A stretch of 64,000 bases of DNA, taken from assembly GCA_009829735.1 (NCBI GenBank), contig CM020618.1, positions 12,816,568 through 12,880,567 of the forward strand, written 5' to 3'. Positions 10,801 to 22,362 of this stretch are shown in pieces. The notes beneath the pieces were generated by a model. It saw only the letters and a list, made by a program, of their open reading frames with translations. It did not search any database and was not told the DNA's origin. The position numbers and the translations under genes are program-made. The DNA comes from Pyropia yezoensis. Taxonomy: Eukaryota; Rhodophyta; Bangiophyceae; Bangiales; Bangiaceae. Position 1 is the first letter of the stretch, and every line of letters begins with the position of its first letter.

Positions 10801-12010
10801 TGACGTCATGCTTTCTTAGCATCCGTCGTACCCCTTCGGCTACCGAAGGGGGAAGGTGGTCGAGGTCAGCCTCGGCCAGTGCCTTCAAGGCCTCTTGGTC
10901 CTTTGGCGGCAGGTCCGCCGGAGCCGCCGATGGGTTAGGCTTCCCGTCATCGGGTTGCTGTCGCTCGGTGGTCTCGGCGACCGCCAGTACTTCAAGTGGT
11001 TCCACTTGACCTTCCTTATCAGGGGTAAGGATATCTCCTTCGTAGAGTTCGGCAATCCCGAGGATAGTTCCCTTCGGGAGGGTGACTGCCTTACGGCGAT
11101 AGTTCGCCATCACTAGGAGGGACGACCCTCCTGCTGGGAGGTCTATGAGACCGTTGGCCATGGTCAACCCATGGCGCTTGTACGTCCGTAGGTTGGACTG
11201 GACTCTGCAGATGCCTGCGAGGTCGCAGTTAACCGGGAGGACTGTCTCTGACAACGGCTCAAAGCGAGTTCGCTTGGCCAACCGAAGTGTCTTCGGCTCG
11301 ACGCTTGCGTACACCTCAGCCACGTTAACGTGGCTTCCTTGTAGCGTCAGGTCCCTGACGATAGCCGTGTGTCCTCGCTTCGTCCCGTCGGCTTCTTGAA
11401 GCTCGACGGTCCTCCGGCCTGGCCGGATTGCATCAACGTGAACGTTGATGAAGGTGCACCCCAGTATGCAGGGCACCGATAGCGTTTCACATACCAGGAA
11501 GTCAACTTCCGTGGTGAGATCCCCGATGGTAACCTGCAGCGACATCGCTGCGGTCGTACGAATGAGTCGACCATTCGCGTCCTTGATGGTGGGTCCCCGA
11601 GTCACTCTGACTCGTGGAAGCCACTTGTCCGGGAGGGTATCCTTCCGGATAAGGTTGGGTCCAGCCCCTGTGTCCAGTACAGGGTAGTACGATCGTGTCG
11701 ACTGGGGGTCAACCCCCAGTGTGGGTGATACCTTGAAGTTCTCCAAGGTAAACAACACATGTCCTACACCGATATCCGGTGTAGCTCGGGCATCCTGAAC
11801 AGGGCCCTCGTCTGGTTCAACGTGACGGGGCTTCCCGTCCTCTCCTCCCAACCTTGGAGGTTGGTCATCAATCCCCTGACGCCGTGTCGTCGGGGCCGGA
11901 AGGTGTACCCGGGGGTTGATGCGGCGTCGGCTCAACCGCGCTCTCCGTGGGGCTTTCCCCGCGGTACTCCGGGGTGGCTTGCTTGGGTGACCCCAGCGCC
12001 CCCCGGTCAT
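7844..12010 (-). CDS. pol: Ty3/gypsy Pol polyprotein, unit I (PR-RT-RNaseH-INT-chromodomain)
   Basis: A 1388-residue intact frame. Retropepsin active site is DTGA near residue 113. Reverse transcriptase shows FCIDYRRLN and the YLDD catalytic box near 578. RNase H begins with DVDACD near 730. The integrase zinc finger (H-x-H-C-x2-C, ending GCHPCARN) is near 985-1010, and the integrase core follows with VAIDILG (first Asp, about 1029), LSDNGANLTS (second Asp) and QSNGQVERFN (Glu). The last about 55 residues form a chromodomain (YQVESVVG, WYVKVMWVGYDSPTWEQ), which targets integration to particular chromatin in this clade. The ATG lies 8 bases after the gag stop and in another frame, so expression needs reinitiation or frameshifting. 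The unit III copy appears identical in protein sequence. Confidence 0.95.
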   Translation of the reverse strand: MTGGRWGHPSKPPRSTAGKAPRRARLSRRRINPRVHLPAPTTRRQGIDDQPPRLGGEDGKPRHVEPDEGPVQDARATPDIGVGHVLFTLENFKVSPTLGVDPQSTRSYYPVLDTGAGPNLIRKDTLPDKWLPRVRVTRGPTIKDANGRLIRTTAAMSLQVTIGDLTTEVDFLVCETLSVPCILGCTFINVHVDAIRPGRRTVELQEADGTKRGHTAIVRDLTLQGSHVNVAEVYASVEPKTLRLAKRTRFEPLSETVLPVNCDLAGICRVQSNLRTYKRHGLTMANGLIDLPAGGSSLLVMANYRRKAVTLPKGTILGIAELYEGDILTPDKEGQVEPLEVLAVAETTERQQPDDGKPNPSAAPADLPPKDQEALKALAEADLDHLPPSVAEGVRRMLRKHDVMWTGGALGTIGATQHRIDLVPGARPARSQPHRAGPMQREIVDGEVKRMSEAKVIRPSMSEWGAPVVIVPKKDQTPRFCIDYRRLNLVTKKDSYPLPRMDECIDSLGEATVFTTIDCNAGYWQIPVADEDIPKTAFVCHSGVYEFLRMPFGLSNAPATFQRAIDIILSGVKWRNCLVYLDDVIVFSRNMDDHVQHVDEVLTLLRNAGVTLRLKKCAFFQQTVEYLGHQITPGKLGVLEANTRALRDARFPNTQTQLKSFLGMCNVYRRFVKDFARIAKPLTVLTSSTLPKVLQPPSPSEEEAFESLKRALLAPPVLALPHRRGTFVIDVDACDTQVGCTLLQGETLIGTDNVIPDLRPVGYFSRTLNPAERNYSATERECLGVIWAVQLLRPYLEGSRFIVRSDHEPLRWLLNLGDKDSDSHGRLARWRLKMAEHDYRTVYKAGSTHHLGDALSRLDTPSGDTRPVDEDIPVVPVCMVGNATQGMADHTMAHLACPLTLADFREAQANDDDCRRHRANLLAGTAGIFSENEDGLIYRRAPADGRHQVVVPVSLRQAVMKREHENPTAGHPGGSRMFAAMRRFFYWPAMAVDVVDHVRGCHPCARNRMSLHRRASAMKLFPPDGPNEQVAIDILGPLPITEEGNRYILVMSDRFTKLSRAAAIPNDTAYTIMNAVVDHWISAYGVMKQLLSDNGANLTSAFCTKVLGMFGIEPRRASDYHPQSNGQVERFNRTIVKMLQCYVAEHTNTWDRLLSVLTLAYNARPHRSTNIAPLEWVMPLGVGNLTLPPGRCTRYDTPKGRPAERIHLAWLAKLSWMIPKLKGALDRTQLRYKKNFDARLRVRNATLVTGDWVYIRHQKFRGNKLMQPVKGPYQILHRDDHSVILHSDTEIQRISMNDVTPAPKPEQPQPVPAGLLHEALTTHRSDDPVGPDGIPYQVESVVGHTDPDIPGPWYVKVMWVGYDSPTWEQAANIPRQLLMPYMRRRRLL

Positions 12011-12018
12011 CCTTCCTC

Positions 12019-14193
12019 TTACTCGTTTCCCGCCCTTGGTAGGGTGCTGTCCGCCGGGACATCCGGCTGAGGAGGTGCCCCCTCGACGGCCAGTACTCCA
12101 CCTGGAGCTGGCTGCCTACCCGGTGCGGGTCCGGGTGCTCGGGCGGGATACCCCCCGGTGGATGCCTTGCGTTGCGCCGCTGCCCGCCGAGACTCCTCGG
12201 GGATGAGTGGGCAGGAAGACACCCAGTGCTGGGGATCCCCACACAACATACACCCGGACGTGCCGGTCCCCCCTTGAGGTCGCATCGGGGTATTCCCGTA
12301 GCTACGGTTGCCTCCCTCGGGCGCCCGAGTGCCTGCTCCCTGGTAGGCCTTGGGTCCTTGTGTCAACCGGAACATGGACTCCCCCAACCGGTTGGGTCGG
12401 CCCGCAATCTGCGGAGGTGCCTCCGTGCGCACCGCCCATGTTGGCAAGGGTTGGTGAGGGTTACCCGTCACCGGGGAGTACCCCGTAGTCCGAACATACG
12501 GGACGCGCCGTCCCGTTCCTTCGTTGACCTGGAACTGGGTTCCAGCCGGGGCGATGTACGCTACCGTACCGTGTTCATCAATCACCGGCGTCGCCGGTAG
12601 CAACAGGTGGCCCTGTTGGTCGACTAGAGGGTCATCTTCACCAATAGGGGTATGTTCGGTCGCCACCAGTACTGGTGCGTCCTTACGTTCCACCTTCTCT
12701 TGCCTCGGTACCGGGGTAAGACTGGGCTTGCCTCCCTCACCCTTGGGCTTCGGGGCCAAGGCACACTCCGGGTGTAGAACCCGGTAGGCGTCCCCTAGGG
12801 ACTTGCACATATGCATCAGTCGACTGAAGTTCGTCCGTGCCGTGTTGGCGCCCCGTGCGGATATCCGCACGTAGTTGGGTACTCCTGCGAACAGGATGGC
12901 CCGTAGCTCCCCTTCTCCGAGGAGCTTCCCCAGCTCGTAGTCGAGCTCTTGGATCCGGCGTCCAAACATCTCCTCATCCTCCCATGACTGGGCGGTGGCA
13001 GTGCGAAGGGCCCGATAGTGGTCCTCGCACTTGTCCTCACTGAGGTAGCTGCTCAGCAGCTCCTTCAATATCCCACGGTAATCCATGGGGTGGCCGCGAC
13101 CCTCATTCCCGGCATCGGGGATGCCTGGCGAAGAATGCCTCGCACCCGTTCATCAACAAAGAACGGAAGGATCTCCAGGGCCAGCCCCTCGTTAACGAGC
13201 GCATTGTCTGCGGCTGCCTTGAAGCTAGTCAAGAAGCCGATGACTGCCAACGGGCGTCCGTTCGGCCCCCCGAACATAGGGACTCCCTTCATAAGGGTCT
13301 GCGGATCGCCCGATGCGACGTATTACGCATCGATTCCGATACGGTGGTAGAGCGGTCCTCCAAACGATAACGTTCCGGAGCAAGAACCGACCGGAAGACC
13401 TCGTTGACGATCTCCGTGTCAGCGTCCTGGATATCCAGTCGCTTAGCCAGTTGATGAGCGAACTCATCGGACTCCATCCGCTTCAGTAGGCTCGCAGTTA
13501 CCTGCGCGGTCATAGCTTCCACCACTGAAGATGGTACTTCAGGCGTCGGCACCTCGGGAACCCGAGTTGCCTGGCCTCCTTCGTCGTGGGGGTACTGCGA
13601 GAGGGTACCCCCTCCCCCAATAACCGACTCTCCCCCGGCGTAAGTATCCGCCGGGTCGTGTCCGCGGAGTCCGCTTCGGGTGCTCCGAGCGTATCGCTCC
13701 GTGTGACTCCGTTCCAACTCTGCCGACGAGTCGGACCCATATCCCATTGTGTCCGGGGGTTGTCCAGGAGTAGCAACCCCGGGATTGACCCTGGTGGACT
13801 CCGAAAGTAGACCGGCCGGTTCGAACCGTACCGGTGTGGGAGGAACACGACGGGGTCCCGTCGTGTGCCGTGTTGACATCAACACTGCCATTGCGTCCTC
13901 CGTCCGATCTTGACGGGCGTCGAGCCCGGAAAACCGGGCCTCGATGCGGGCCAATGATGCCATCAGGGAATCCCCTGGTGAAGGAGGCGGCGGAGTGAGG
14001 TCGGTCGACGACAGTTGAGGCGGGCCCCCGCCTCCTGCCGTCCGAGCCGTGCCAAACGTCGATCCGGCACCGGAAAGCATTAGCGTCTCAATGTTATCGA
14101 TCGGGTTCCCGATCCCGGTTCCCGTAGTCACCTCCGGAGTCGGCGTCGACGCCGATCCGCCATCTTGAACGTTCCCGTCTCTTGGGTAGACAT
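12019..14193 (-). pseudogene. gag: Gag, unit I, broken in three places
   Basis: The reading starts MSTQETG and encodes a disordered N-terminus, a capsid-like helical region (FLTSFKAAADNALVNEG, RTATAQSWEDEEMFGRR) and a CCHC zinc knuckle C-x2-C-x4-H-x4-C (CMLCGDPQHWVSSC) near the C-terminus, so identity as gag is secure. Three breaks are visible. One C is missing in the run near 14172, compared with units II and III. A 7-base deletion near 13289-13305 puts the capsid region out of frame. One G is missing in the run near 13085 compared with unit III. The stop is TAA (12021-12019), just upstream of the pol ATG. Some single-base differences may be assembly errors. Confidence 0.85.
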
Positions 14194-14389
14194 AGTCACA
14201 ATCAGTCCACCGACGCAACGATCACCACGAATAAGAGAGCGAGGGGGTAGATTGGGGAGAGTAACAGTATGTCACAGTCACAGGTAAAAGCTCAACACAA
14301 TCGATCAGGTCGCAACACCACGAGTACAAGAAAAGGACCGGATCCCTATCCGTGTGCCAGGGCCGAAGACGGCGTCACCACAAGGGTGA

Positions 14390-14889
14390 NNNNNNNNNNN
14401 NNNNNNNNNNNNNNNNNNNNNNNNNNNNNNNNNNNNNNNNNNNNNNNNNNNNNNNNNNNNNNNNNNNNNNNNNNNNNNNNNNNNNNNNNNNNNNNNNNNN
14501 NNNNNNNNNNNNNNNNNNNNNNNNNNNNNNNNNNNNNNNNNNNNNNNNNNNNNNNNNNNNNNNNNNNNNNNNNNNNNNNNNNNNNNNNNNNNNNNNNNNN
14601 NNNNNNNNNNNNNNNNNNNNNNNNNNNNNNNNNNNNNNNNNNNNNNNNNNNNNNNNNNNNNNNNNNNNNNNNNNNNNNNNNNNNNNNNNNNNNNNNNNNN
14701 NNNNNNNNNNNNNNNNNNNNNNNNNNNNNNNNNNNNNNNNNNNNNNNNNNNNNNNNNNNNNNNNNNNNNNNNNNNNNNNNNNNNNNNNNNNNNNNNNNNN
14801 NNNNNNNNNNNNNNNNNNNNNNNNNNNNNNNNNNNNNNNNNNNNNNNNNNNNNNNNNNNNNNNNNNNNNNNNNNNNNNNNNNNNNNNNN
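14390..14889. other. Assembly gap (500 N)
   Basis: Exactly 500 N, probably a placeholder of arbitrary size. The left edge stops a few bases before the expected primer-binding site and 5' LTR of unit I. The right edge resumes in the middle of the next unit's pol (equivalent to about 10714 in unit I). If unit II were complete, an LTR, the antisense-side gene and about two thirds of pol would be missing here. Confidence 0.98.
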
Positions 14890-16199
14890 GTTGTGAGCGG
14901 GCGGGTCGTGCGCCTGGTACCAGGTCTATACGATGTTGGGTTGCCCCAATGGTCCCCAAGGCCCCGCCTGTCCACATAACGTCATGCTTTCTTAGCATCC
15001 GTCGTACCCCTTCGGCTACCGAAGGGGGAAAATGGTCGAGGTCAGCCTCGGCCAGTGCCTTCAAGGCCTCTTGGTCCTTTGGCGGCAGGTCCGCCGGCGC
15101 CGCCGATGGGTTAGGCTTCCCGTCATCGGGTTGCTGTCGCTCGGTGGTCTCGGCGACCGCCAGTACTTCAAGTGGTTCCACTTGACCTTCCTTATCAGGG
15201 GTAAGGATATCTCCTTCGTAGAGTTCGGCAATCCCGAGGATAGTTCCCTTCGGGAGGGTGACTGCCTTACGGCGGTAGTTCGCCATCACTAGGAGGGACG
15301 ACCCTCCTGCTGGGAGGTCTATGAGACCGTTGGCCATGGTCAACCCATGGCGCTTGTACGTCCGTAGGTTGGACGGGACTCTGCAGATGCCTGCGAGGTC
15401 GCAGTTAACCGGGAGGACTGTCTCTGACAACGGCTCAAAGCGAGTTCGCTCGGCCAACCGAAGTGTCTTCGGCTCGACGCTTGCGTACACCTCAGCCACG
15501 TTAACGTGGCTTCCTTGTAGCGTCAGGTCCCTGACGATAGCCGTGTGTCCTCGCTTCGTCCCGTCGGCTTCTTGAAGCTCGACGGTCCTCCGGCCTGGCC
15601 GGATTGCATCAACGTGAACGTTGATGAAGGTGCACCCCAGTATGCAGGGCACCGATAGCGTTTCACATACCAGGAAGTCAACTTCCGTGGTGAGATCCCC
15701 GATGGTAACCTGCAGCGACATCGCTGCGGTCGTACGAATGAGTCGACCATTCGCGTCCTTGATGGTGGGTCCCCGAGTCACTCTGACTCGTGGAAGCCAC
15801 TTGTCCGGGAGGGTATCCTTCCGGATAAGGTTGGGTCCAGCCCCTGTGTCCAGTACAGGGTAGTACGATCGTGTCGACTGGGGGTCAACCCCCAGTGTGG
15901 CTGATACCTTGAAGTTCTCCAAGGTAAACAACACATGTCCTACACCGATATCCGGTGTAGCTCGGGCATCCTGAACAGGGCCCTTGTCTGGTTCAACGTG
16001 ACGGGGCTTCCCGTCCTCTCCTCCCAACCTTGGAGGTTGGTCATCAATCCCCTGACGCCGTGTCGTCGAGGCCGGAAGGTGTACCCGGGGGTTGATGCGG
16101 CGTCGGCTCAACCGCGCTCTCCGTGGGGCTTTCCCCGTGGGGCTTTCCCCGCGTACTCCGGGGTGGCTTGCTTGGGTGACCCCAGCGCCCCCCGGTCAT
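14890..16199 (-). pseudogene. pol: Pol fragment of unit II, cut by the gap
   Basis: Encodes only the N-terminal part of the same Pol, including the DTGA retropepsin region and the linker before reverse transcriptase; the rest falls in the gap. The expected start (ATG at 16199) is out of frame with the long frame, owing to small indels near 16110-16150 where a GTGGGGCTTTCCCC block is duplicated relative to units I and III. Several substitutions separate it from them, so it is a distinct copy. Confidence 0.85.
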
Positions 16200-16207
16200 C
16201 CTTCCTC

Positions 16208-18379
16208 TTACTCGTTTCCCGCCCTTGGTAGGGTGCTGTCCGCCGGGACATCCGGCTGAGGAGGTGCCCCTCGACGGCCAGTACTCCACCTGGAGCTGGC
16301 TGCCTACCCGGTGCGGGGTCCGGGTGCTCGGGCGGGATACCCCCCCGGTGGATGCTTGCGTTGCGCCGCTGCCCGCCGAGACTCCTCGGGATGAGTGGGC
16401 AGGAAGACACCCAGTGCTGGGGATCCCCACACAACATACATCCGGACGTGCCGGTCCCCCTTGAGGTCGCATCGGGGTAGCCCCGTAGCTACGGTTGCCT
16501 CCCTCGGGCGCCCGAGTGCCTGCTCCCTGGTAGGCCTTGGGTCCTTGGGTCAACCGGAACATGGACTCCCCCAACCGGTTGGGTCGGCCCGCAATCTGCG
16601 GGGGGCCTCCGTGCGCACCGCCCATGTTGGCAAGGGTTGGTGAGGGTTACCCGTCACCGGGGAGTACCCCGTAGTCCGCACATACGGGACGCGCCGTCCC
16701 GTTCCTTCGTTGACCTGGAACTGGGTTCCAGCCGGGGCGATGTACGCTACCGTACCATGTCATCAATCACCGGCGTCGCCGGTAGCAACAGGTGGCCCTG
16801 TTGGTCGACTAGAGGGTCACCCTCCCCAATAGGGGTATGTTCGGTCGCCACCAGTACTGGTACGGGCCTTACGTTCCACCTTCTCTTGCCTCGGTACCGG
16901 GGTAAGACTGGGCTTGCCTCCCTCACCCTTGGGCTTCGGGGCCAAGGCACACTCCGGGTGTAGAACCCGGTAGGCGTCCCCTAGGGACTTGCACATATGC
17001 ATCAGTCGACTGAAGTTCGTCGTGCCGTGTTGGCGCCCCGTGCGGATATCCGCACGTAGTTGGGTACTCCTGCGAACAGGATGGCCCGTAGCTCCCCTTC
17101 TCCGAGGAGCTTCCCCAGCTCGTAGTCGAGCTCTTGGATCCGGCGTCCAAACATCTCCTCATCCTCCCAGGACTGGGCGGTGGCAGTGCGAAGGGCCCGA
17201 TAGTGGTCCTCGCACTTGTCCTCACTGAGGTAGCTGCTCAGCAGCTCCTTCAATATCCCACGGTAATCCATGGGGTGGCCGCGACCCTCATTCCCGGCAT
17301 CGGGGATGCCTGGCGAAGAATGCCTCGCACCCGTTCATCAACAAAGAACGGGAGGATCTCCAGGGCCAGCCCCTCGTTAACGAGCGCCTTGTCTGCGGCT
17401 GCCTTGAAGCTAGTCAAGAAGCCGATGACTGCCAACGGGCGTCCGTTCGGCCCCCCGAACATAGGGACTCCCTTCATAAGGGTCTGCATAGAGCGGATCG
17501 CCGATGCGACGTATTACGCATCGATTCCGATACGGTGGTAGAGCGGTCCTCCAAACGATAACGTTCCGGAGTAAGAACCGACCGGAAGACCTCGTTGACG
17601 ATCTCCGTGTCAGCGTCCTGGATATCCAGTCGCTTAGCCAGTTGATGAGCGAAACTCATCGGACTCCATCCGCTTCAGTAGGCTCGCAGTTACCTGCGCG
17701 TCATAGCTTCCACCATGAAGATGGTACTTCAGGCGTCGGCACCTCGGAACCCGAGTTGCCTGGCCTCCTTCGTCGTGGGGTACTGCGAGAGGGTACCTCC
17801 TCCCCCAATAACCGACTCTCCCCCGGCGTACGTATCCGCCGGGTCGTGTCCGCGGAGTCCGCTTCGGGTGCTCCGAGCGTATCGCTCCGTGTGACTCCGT
17901 TCCAACTCTGCCGACGAGTCGGACCCATACCCCATTGTGTCCGGGGTTGTCCAGGAGTAGCAACACCGGGGTTGACCCTGGTGGACTCCGAAAGTAGTCC
18001 GGCCGGTTCGAACCGTACCGGTGTGGGAGGAACACGACGGGGTCCCGTCGTGTGCCGTGTTGACATCACACTGCCATTGCGTCCTCCGTCCGATCTTGAC
18101 GGGCGTCGAGCCCGGAAAACCGGGGCCTCGATGCGGGCCAATGATGCCATCAGGGAATCCCCTGGTGAAGGAGGCGGCGGAGTGAGGTCGGTCGACGACA
18201 GTTGAGGCGGGCCCCCGCCTCCTGCCGTCCGAGCCGTGCCAAACGTCGATCCGGCACCGGAAAGCATTGGCGTCTCAATGTTATCGATCGGGTTCCCGAT
18301 CCGGTTCCCGTAGTCACCTCCGGGTCGGCGTCGACGCCGATCCGTCATCTTGAACGTTCCCCGTCTCTTGGGTAGACAT
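16208..18379 (-). pseudogene. gag: Gag of unit II with many single-base indels
   Basis: The same gag is recognisable end to end: N-terminal STRHTTGPRRVPPTPVRFEP, capsid-like region, then the CCHC knuckle and TAA at 16210-16208. It is split over at least six frames by single-base losses, nearly all in homopolymers. Unlike units I and III it retains the seven bases that keep the N-terminal and capsid regions potentially continuous (near 17484-17500). Confidence 0.8.
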
Positions 18380-18580
18380 AGTCACAATCAGTCAACCGAC
18401 GAACGACCACCACGAAAAGAGAGCGAGGGGGTAGATTGGGAGAGTAACAGTAGGTCACAGTCACAGGTAAAAGCTCAACACAATCGATCAGGTCGCAACA
18501 CCACGAGTACAAGAAAAGGACCGGATCCCTATCCGTGTGCCAGGGCCGAAGACGGCGTCACCACAAGGGTGACGAAACCC

Positions 18581-18599
18581 GTCCCCTGCTGCTCCACCA
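18581..18599 (-). promoter_or_regulatory. Primer-binding site next to LTR 2
   Basis: Plus-strand GTCCCCTGCTGCTCCACCA, one base from the LTR. Its minus-strand complement begins TGG, as expected for pairing with the CCA end of a tRNA primer. The same 19 bases occur next to LTR 3 and in the 42.7-kb element. Confidence 0.8.
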
Positions 18600-18600
18600 A

Positions 18601-18964
18601 TGAGCACAATAGGAATCCGTCGCGCGTCCCATCTCAGGGAACACTCACCAAGGGGGATCGGCACCAACGTCACCGGGAGGCCAAGGTTGCTGTCCTTGGA
18701 GCGCAAGCCACGGGACACAAGATGGGAGCCCAAATGGGAGGGGTTTGTTGTTCTACCTTGGCCGGCGGTGGATTCGCCACCGGCCCCCTCGTTATAAACC
18801 CTCGGAGACACTACTAACTACCCTCCACCCCAAGATGCAAGTCCCCTCTGGTCATACGTAACTTATAGATACCGTGACCAGTACGGACTCTCAAATTGAA
18901 AGTTAAGGGTTAGAAAGTAGCCCCCCTAATATTGGGTCACAATACGGACAACCATATTGCTACA
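18601..18964 (-). repeat. LTR 2 (internal LTR of the array)
   Basis: 364 bp. It starts TGAGCA (one base lost from TGTAGCA) and ends TGCTACA. It carries more small differences than LTR 1 and LTR 3 have between them, mainly in homopolymers. It serves as 5' LTR for unit II and 3' LTR for unit III. Confidence 0.9.
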
Positions 18965-19527
18965 TATCCCCCTTAGATTCGGCCCGTCCTCGGTCGAGTT
19001 GCATTCGGTACCGAATGTAAGTGGGTCGCGTGACCGTTTACCCGTCGGGTGGGGCTTTGCGCCCCGTCGCGACAGACACCCTTTTCGAGTTGTCTCAGGG
19101 GGGTGCCCCCTTTGCGGGCACACCACGATCCGTTTCCGGACCGTTAAATTCCCGATGCGGGTTTCTGTTCACGCCCCCCTTTCCGAGGGGTGGTGCAAGC
19201 GGATCCGCCACCAGGTGCCTGGTGGTAGGGGGGCCCTCGTGTGGACGATTGAGAGGGGGGCGGGGCTGCCCGCGTTGCGTGGGGGCGGTTGGGGGTGACC
19301 CCCTTGCTTACCCCGTGTGTGGTGGGCCCCGTCCCGCCCAGGTGCCTGGGTGGAGCGCGGTCGTAGCCCCGTGGGGCGCGGGTCGACCCGCGTGCCTGCG
19401 GCGCTTCTCGTGGCCGTTTGTGGTCATAAGCGCGGGTGTCCGCGCTTCCCTGGCTCGTCCCGGTTATCCCACCGTACCGGGTAGCCGTCGACGGCTTGTG
19501 GGCGCGGGGGACTCCGCACCCGTTATC

Positions 19528-21963
19528 ATGTCCTATCCCAGGTGCTTGAAGAGGAGGAAGACCTCCTGATCGGGGAGGAGATGGAGGACGACGCGCCTGT
19601 CGGTCCCGACGCCGCGCGTTACGGGTGAGCTCGTCTGACGACGACGGGCCTGCGGTGTCCGTCCGTCTGTCGGCCGGAGGACTGTCGTCCGTGTGCAGCG
19701 GCACGACGGTGCCGTCGGCCGGAGGTCAACCCGGCGGTCAACCGCGCGTGGCGGCTTCTACCCCCTCTCTGCCGGCTGCCCGGATGGAGCCTGGTGCCGG
19801 TGCCGGCTCACCGCAGCTACCTCAAGATGGTCCGCCCTGCGGCGGAGGTGGCGACCCGCAGCCGACTCCGGCTGGTCAGGGTGGTCCGGGTGTCCGGGCG
19901 GTGACTCCTCGAGGCGGTCCCGACGTTGACGCGGGTGGTGGTGGCGGTGCGACACCCGGTGCGGCGGGTCAAGACGGTGCGGGTGTCCGCACGGCCGGGC
20001 TCCGGCTCCGGAGGCTGTCCAAGTGCCTTCCCCTTCCGAGGCGGGGGCTACGCCGACGGGTGGTGCCGGCGCCGGTACCATACCTGCGGTGCCGCGGGTG
20101 TCGAGCGGTCAAGACGCTCCTTCTCCATGGCGGTTGACACCGGGAGTTACTCCGGGCGGGCGCCCGCCCTTCTCTTCCTCCTCGGCCTCGTCCATCTCCG
20201 ACGTCGGCCCCTCTGCCGGTGGTGCGTCCCCCGGCGCCCCCGATTCTTCCTGGTCCTGCCCGGGTTGCCCCGTTGGGTGGCGGCGTCGCCGTGGCGGCGG
20301 GTCAACCCGCCATGTCGGTCCGACTTGGTGGCTCGGGTTCGAGGCCTCACGGTGCAAGAGTCGATGGAGTCCGATGGGCGTATGCGGGTGGACTTCCACC
20401 TGGTGCATCCCCGTGGAGAATCCTCCCGGCGCGTCAAGGTGGACCCGTGCTGGGAGCGGGAGTTGGTGCGGCTGGTCAACCAGCCGAACGCGGTCCGGGT
20501 GGAACACCATTGGATCCTGAGTCAGCCGGACGACCGGCATGCGCAGCTCTGGCGCACCCGGGTGGGACGGGGTGAGGTCTACCTCGACCCCAACTTCGGG
20601 GTCTGCGACTTGATTGCCCCCGCGTTGCCGCGGGAGATTGGACTACCCGGCTAGTGCTCGGGGGATTGCGGCGGCGGCGGAGCCGGTTGCGTTTGGGGAG
20701 ACGGTGAGCCGTACCGGTCGGTATCCCGACTTTGACTACTACCCGGGGGTACCCCCGTATCTGTCGTTGACGGCTCCCTACCCGCCCATGGCGGGGTTGA
20801 AGTCGGCGTCGAGTTGGCGACGTAACCATGGTGTCATGGCGATGCGTTCCGCACGGATATAACGTGTGCGTTGCAGACCGGCAACGGTCGTGCTCCGGTA
20901 TACACTCCCGTGCGCCCGCCGCTATGGCAGGAGGGGTGGGAACCCGCCCCTGCTTTCCGGTTTGACACCGGCTCCTGCTTCGCTACTTCGGGAGTGTGTT
21001 GGCCTCGCGACCGGTCCACCCGTTGCAGGGTACCTTCACCCTTGAGGTTACCCTCGGGCAGGCTTCATCCTCTTGCTGTCCGTCCGCCGGCAGGGTCGTC
21101 TGTTTCATCTTCCGACGGGTGTCCGTCGGCACATCGCGCAGTTGGGCGTGGATCTGATAGCTGCCAAGACCGGGTTGGCCCGGGAGTTCGAAGCCCTGCT
21201 GGCTGTTCACGATGCCGTGAACTGGGCTGGGGTGTTGGCCCTTCCCCGTACCGGGACCCGCAGGCTGGGGCTTCCCCCTTGCCTCGTCACTCGTTGCGTG
21301 TCCGGCGTACTCAGCCGGGTGAGCCTAGTTGCCATGGGTGGGCGTCCACCGAGGCCGTTCCTGACCTGGGTATTCCCATGGTTATCCATGACCCTCTTCA
21401 GGTCCTTGCTCCGTGGTTCGGTAACCCGATGCCGGCGGCGGTTGGCCGTCGTCCCCGAGAGTGGGGCTCTGTGGGTGGGGAGCGTGAGGTGTCCGTCGTC
21501 GGGCGGAGTACCGCCGTGGTTACGGTGGAGCCCCTTCGGTAGGGTCCTACCGGGCCTCGTATCAGGTGCCACCGGCTCCGGTGGTAGCCGTGTCGGCTCC
21601 TGTGGCTCCTCTGGCTGCGCCAGTGTCACCTCCCGCCCCTGTCCTACATGACGGGGGTCCCCGTCTCTGGTATGAAGGCGTTGACGCCCTTGTTACCCGC
21701 GCAATGCGTGGGGTCTCTCTGTTAGCTGGGGGGATATCCCCCCAGGTGCTGCGCTGGTTGGGTCAGCGCGTTGCTTCGGTGGCGTGCTGGACCGCCTCCA
21801 GAAAGCTCTGGAGGACGTGGAGGCTGGCCGCAGCACCCTCGTCCAGCTATGCACCGAGGTAACTCGGGTGGTCGACCGTCGTGACGTTGCCGACCGGTGG
21901 AGCACGGAGGTCTACGCGCTTACGCGTGAGTGGCCTCCCTCGGGCAGTGGGTCTACCCACTGA
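19528..21963 (+). pseudogene. Antisense-side accessory gene of unit III, frameshifted
   Basis: Aligns along its length with the gene at 4894-7341 (same MSYP start, same terminal stop context), but the frame changes repeatedly. Examples are a lost C just after the start, a lost C near 20015, an extra G near 20640 and lost bases near 20840, 21070, 21246 and 21495. Nearly all breaks are one-base changes in homopolymers, in the same stretch (14890 to about 22270) where gag of unit II is also broken. This may be poor consensus rather than decay of the gene. Confidence 0.85.
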
Positions 21964-22274
21964 GGAGTGCTATTGTTTGTGCGGGAGAGGGCCCCGGCAA
22001 CCCTTATGGTAGCCGGGTAGTAGTGAGTATAAACTCATCCCCCTGGGGGCGTTGCTTGCCTCTGTTTGCTGCCCTGGGGAGTACCCCTTCTGGCTCAGTG
22101 GTGCCTTGCCTCCCGTCCAACTTCTTCCGGTTGGTTCATGCTTGGGGAGGTCATCCTCCCTCACTTTGGTGTCTTGGCTTGGGGAGGTCATCCTCCCGTG
22201 TAAGCTCCCTAGTTACTTCGATATTATCGGAGTTAGCCTTTACCTTTAAGTTAACTTATAAGGTTCAGGTTTTT

Positions 22275-22362
22275 ACTTAGTTACCTAAGCTTAGCTCTAC
22301 TTAGTTACCTAAGCTTGGTTCGACTTAGAAACCTAAGTCCGATTTGACTTAGAAACCTAAGT
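22275..22362. repeat. Palindromic tandem repeat, unit III copy
   Basis: Four units of the ACTTAGTTACCTAAG/ACTTAGAAACCTAAGT array that has five units at 7653-7764. It lies between the ends of the convergent genes. Confidence 0.75.
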
